From the NCBI GenBank assembly GCA_023389045.1, contig JAEWEZ010000007.1:1-25845 (forward strand): a DNA stretch of 25,845 bases, written 5' to 3'. Both the position numbers and the translations under genes were made by a program. Every line of letters starts with the position of its first letter. Positions within the stretch are counted from its first letter, which is position 1. Positions 24,216 through 25,845 of the stretch are shown here, in pieces. The notes below the pieces were generated by a model. That model made no database searches. It was given only the letters and a program-made list of their open reading frames with translations, and was not told where the DNA came from. The DNA is from Actinomycetes bacterium (GTDB lineage: Bacteria; Actinomycetota; Actinomycetes; Actinomycetales; Dermabacteraceae).

Positions 24216-25148
24216 GTGGCCGATCACAATAAAGATGCGGGTGGCCTGGCGCTGCCTGATTTCAACGCCTCCAGCGGCACACGCGAACACGGCACGGGGG
24301 CATCGCAGCCCCACGGCACCACCCTGGCAGCCCCCTCCGAACGCGCACGCAGCCGCGCTCGGATCACGATCATTGCCGTGATTGGCACGAGTGTGGTTCT
24401 GGTGGCGATCATTGCGCTGGTCCTTTCCCAGACCGTTTTCCGCAGCGTGCTGGAGGACAGCCCGACGGCAGGCCCGTCGGAAGGAACTCACGCAACGCGC
24501 GACGCCGAGGGACAGGAGGAATACGTTCCGAAGGAGAACGATCCCTCCCTCGCACCGCCTCCCCCGCTCTTCACGCAGGCACCGACCTCGAAGTGTCATG
24601 TTCCGCCCGGCGGTCGCGGAAGCACCCCCGGTAGCGGCCCGAATACCCTGCGCGGAGGCGGCCTAGAGTTCACCTATCCCACATCCTGGGACTACGCGTG
24701 GAGACTTGGCGGGGTCCCCTATCTGACCGATGTGAGCGCCCAGGCCCGCAATATTGAGGGCAGCTGGTACAGCGTGGTCAATGTGGGACGGGTGGACTTC
24801 CCCGCCAATGAGGGCGGCTACCCCGGCCTGGAGCAGGCCGCGGTCACCCTCTTCCAGTGCTACGCAACAACCGCCGGCGTGCTGATTCATTTTGGTGAGA
24901 AGCCGAAGATCACCGACTACCGCACCGAATCGACGACGGTGGACGGACACCCCGCCTGGATTGTGCAGGCCACCTACCATTTTGAGAATCCCGATGAGCT
25001 CTCGACGACGAGCGCTTCGGTGGTCACCTCCATCGTGGTCGAGGGCCCCGGCGGGGCGAGCGCCCTGGTCTCCGATGTGGCAGCCGACCATGAGGATCAC
25101 CGTCGGGAACTCGACGAAATCATCGCGAGCTTGAAGGTCGTGGGCTAA
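24216..25148 (+). CDS. Single-TM exported protein with two-cysteine domain (copy 1)
   Basis: The 310-residue product has a hydrophilic N-terminus of 48 residues, one helix (about 50-71, ITIIAVIGTSVVLVAIIALVL), a Pro-rich spacer, and an extracytoplasmic domain from Cys127 to the end. Landmarks are LRGGGLEFTYPTSW, the LTDVSAQ strand, EGSWYSVVNVGRVDF, Cys215, TTVDGHPAWIVQATYHF and a final DEIIASLKVVG. The strand pattern loosely recalls exported PsbP/LpqN-like domains of actinobacteria, but I cannot confirm that. The start is GTG; GGGGAGGTG lies a rather long 12 bases upstream. The adjacent gene encodes a clear paralogue, 30 bp downstream. Function unknown. Confidence 0.78.
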   Translation: MADHNKDAGGLALPDFNASSGTREHGTGASQPHGTTLAAPSERARSRARITIIAVIGTSVVLVAIIALVLSQTVFRSVLEDSPTAGPSEGTHATRDAEGQEEYVPKENDPSLAPPPPLFTQAPTSKCHVPPGGRGSTPGSGPNTLRGGGLEFTYPTSWDYAWRLGGVPYLTDVSAQARNIEGSWYSVVNVGRVDFPANEGGYPGLEQAAVTLFQCYATTAGVLIHFGEKPKITDYRTESTTVDGHPAWIVQATYHFENPDELSTTSASVVTSIVVEGPGGASALVSDVAADHEDHRRELDEIIASLKVVG

Positions 25149-25178
25149 GCGCCCACGCCAGAATCCAGGAGCATCGAG

Positions 25179-25845
25179 ATGACGTACGGTCCCCCGCCTT
25201 CCTCTCCCTCCATGCACTCCCCCGCGGGCCCGCCGGGGAGTGCCCCGGGTGGAGGCATGCCCCAACGCGGAGGCGGGCTCGGAAAAGCCCTGCTCATCGG
25301 CGGCTTGGCCTTTGTGATCGTTTTCCTTCTGATCGTGGCCGGCACCGTCGGTTACCTCGTGGTGCGATCCAGCGGCACAGAGACAGCCAGCCCCTCGCCC
25401 GCACCGACGAGCGCCTCCCCTGTGCCCACGGCGACCCCCACCCCCACTCCCACGGAGTCGCTCAAACCGACCGACGCCGGCGAGTACTGCTACCGGCCCC
25501 GTACAGCTCGAACCTCGAAGAACCCTCCCGGGCGGCTGCGCGGTGGCAGCTTGGATGTCACTCCCGCGTCGATATTCACCAACCGCTACTCATCCACCAT
25601 CTGGCCTTTCACCACTGATGTCATCACGTTCTCCACGACGGTGGAAGGGAACTGGGTTTCCAGCGTCACCCTCGGGCGTCTGCACTGGGAGCCGGGTTAC
25701 GTCTATCCGGGGAACGATCGTGCCGCGGACCGCCTCATCGACTGTGTAATGCGCGATCCCGCCATCTGGGGGGACACGAACGGTCGGAAGCTCGAGAACC
25801 GTAACGTCAGCCCCGTCACCGTGGCGGGGATGAGCGCGATGCGGG
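25179..25845 (+). CDS. Single-TM exported protein with two-cysteine domain (copy 2, cut by window end)
   Basis: The frame from the ATG at 25179 stays open to the window edge (222 residues seen). AGGAG lies seven bases upstream. The product has a Gly/Pro-rich cytoplasmic N-terminus (MTYGPPPSSPSMHSP), one helix (about 36-62, ALLIGGLAFVIVFLLIVAG), a Ser/Pro/Thr spacer (PTATPTPTPTESLKP), then a domain matching copy 1: Cys104, LRGGSLDV, TTDVITFSTTVEGNWVSSVT, LGRLHW, Cys189, VSPVTVAGMSAM. The two cysteines are 85 residues apart here and 88 in copy 1, and could form a disulphide. The C-terminus lies beyond the window. No function assigned. Confidence 0.8.
   Translation, partial: MTYGPPPSSPSMHSPAGPPGSAPGGGMPQRGGGLGKALLIGGLAFVIVFLLIVAGTVGYLVVRSSGTETASPSPAPTSASPVPTATPTPTPTESLKPTDAGEYCYRPRTARTSKNPPGRLRGGSLDVTPASIFTNRYSSTIWPFTTDVITFSTTVEGNWVSSVTLGRLHWEPGYVYPGNDRAADRLIDCVMRDPAIWGDTNGRKLENRNVSPVTVAGMSAMR

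Noticed and set aside
23982..24599. N-terminal extension of the ThiD-like frame
   Set aside because: ThiD similarity begins at 23981 with a good Shine-Dalgarno, and the extension overlaps the divergent gene at 24216.

Overview
The window is a dense, high-GC stretch of an actinomycete chromosome, roughly two-thirds G+C by eye. GTG starts are frequent, genes overlap by ATGA or GTGA, and several starts lack a Shine-Dalgarno but carry a TANNNT box 6-8 nt upstream. The gene set (peptide ABC operon, THUMP-like methyltransferase, DUF4129-MoxR-DUF58 cluster, DUF2079 protein, S9 peptidase, lipoprotein GH3 enzyme) points to Actinomycetota, probably Micrococcales. A Dermabacteraceae/Brachybacterium-like source is a guess. 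No tRNA, rRNA, insertion sequence, phage gene or CRISPR array was found; this looks like core or near-core chromosome.

Layout: (1) 20-5851 (+) is a peptide-uptake operon: two permeases, a fused double ATPase and a Tat-type lipoprotein binding protein. (2) 5994-7932 (-) holds moeA followed by a small PH-like membrane protein. (3) 8091-9077 (+) is a zinc-free MDR oxidoreductase. (4) 9250-14811 (+) is one tightly overlapped operon: THUMP-like SAM methyltransferase, DUF4129 membrane protein, a two-TM protein, MoxR ATPase, DUF58 protein and a multi-TM protein. The DUF4129 gene and the next gene are each broken by a single-base change in a C run. (5) 14840-15751 (-) and 15884-17266 (+) are divergent membrane-protein genes whose shared promoter region carries three 29-bp tandem repeats. 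(6) 17270-21566 (-) contains an S9 prolyl-oligopeptidase-type enzyme, an alpha/beta-hydrolase lacking its nucleophile serine, and a Pro-rich membrane protein. (7) 21868-23079 (+) is a NagZ-like GH3 lipoprotein convergent with a ThiD-type kinase (23103-23981, -). (8) 24216 to the window end (+) holds two paralogous single-TM exported proteins with a two-cysteine domain, the second cut by the edge.

Functionally, peptide import at the left and the S9 peptidase suggest peptide use. MoxR/DUF58/DUF4129, the GH3 enzyme and many membrane-anchored proteins suggest envelope work. The most notable observations are the paired C-tract frameshifts, the repeat array between two apparently leaderless divergent promoters, the Ser-to-Gly hydrolase coupled to the peptidase, and active-site departures in ThiD, MoeA and the GH3 enzyme. 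I see no clear candidate for a wholly new defence or mobile system.
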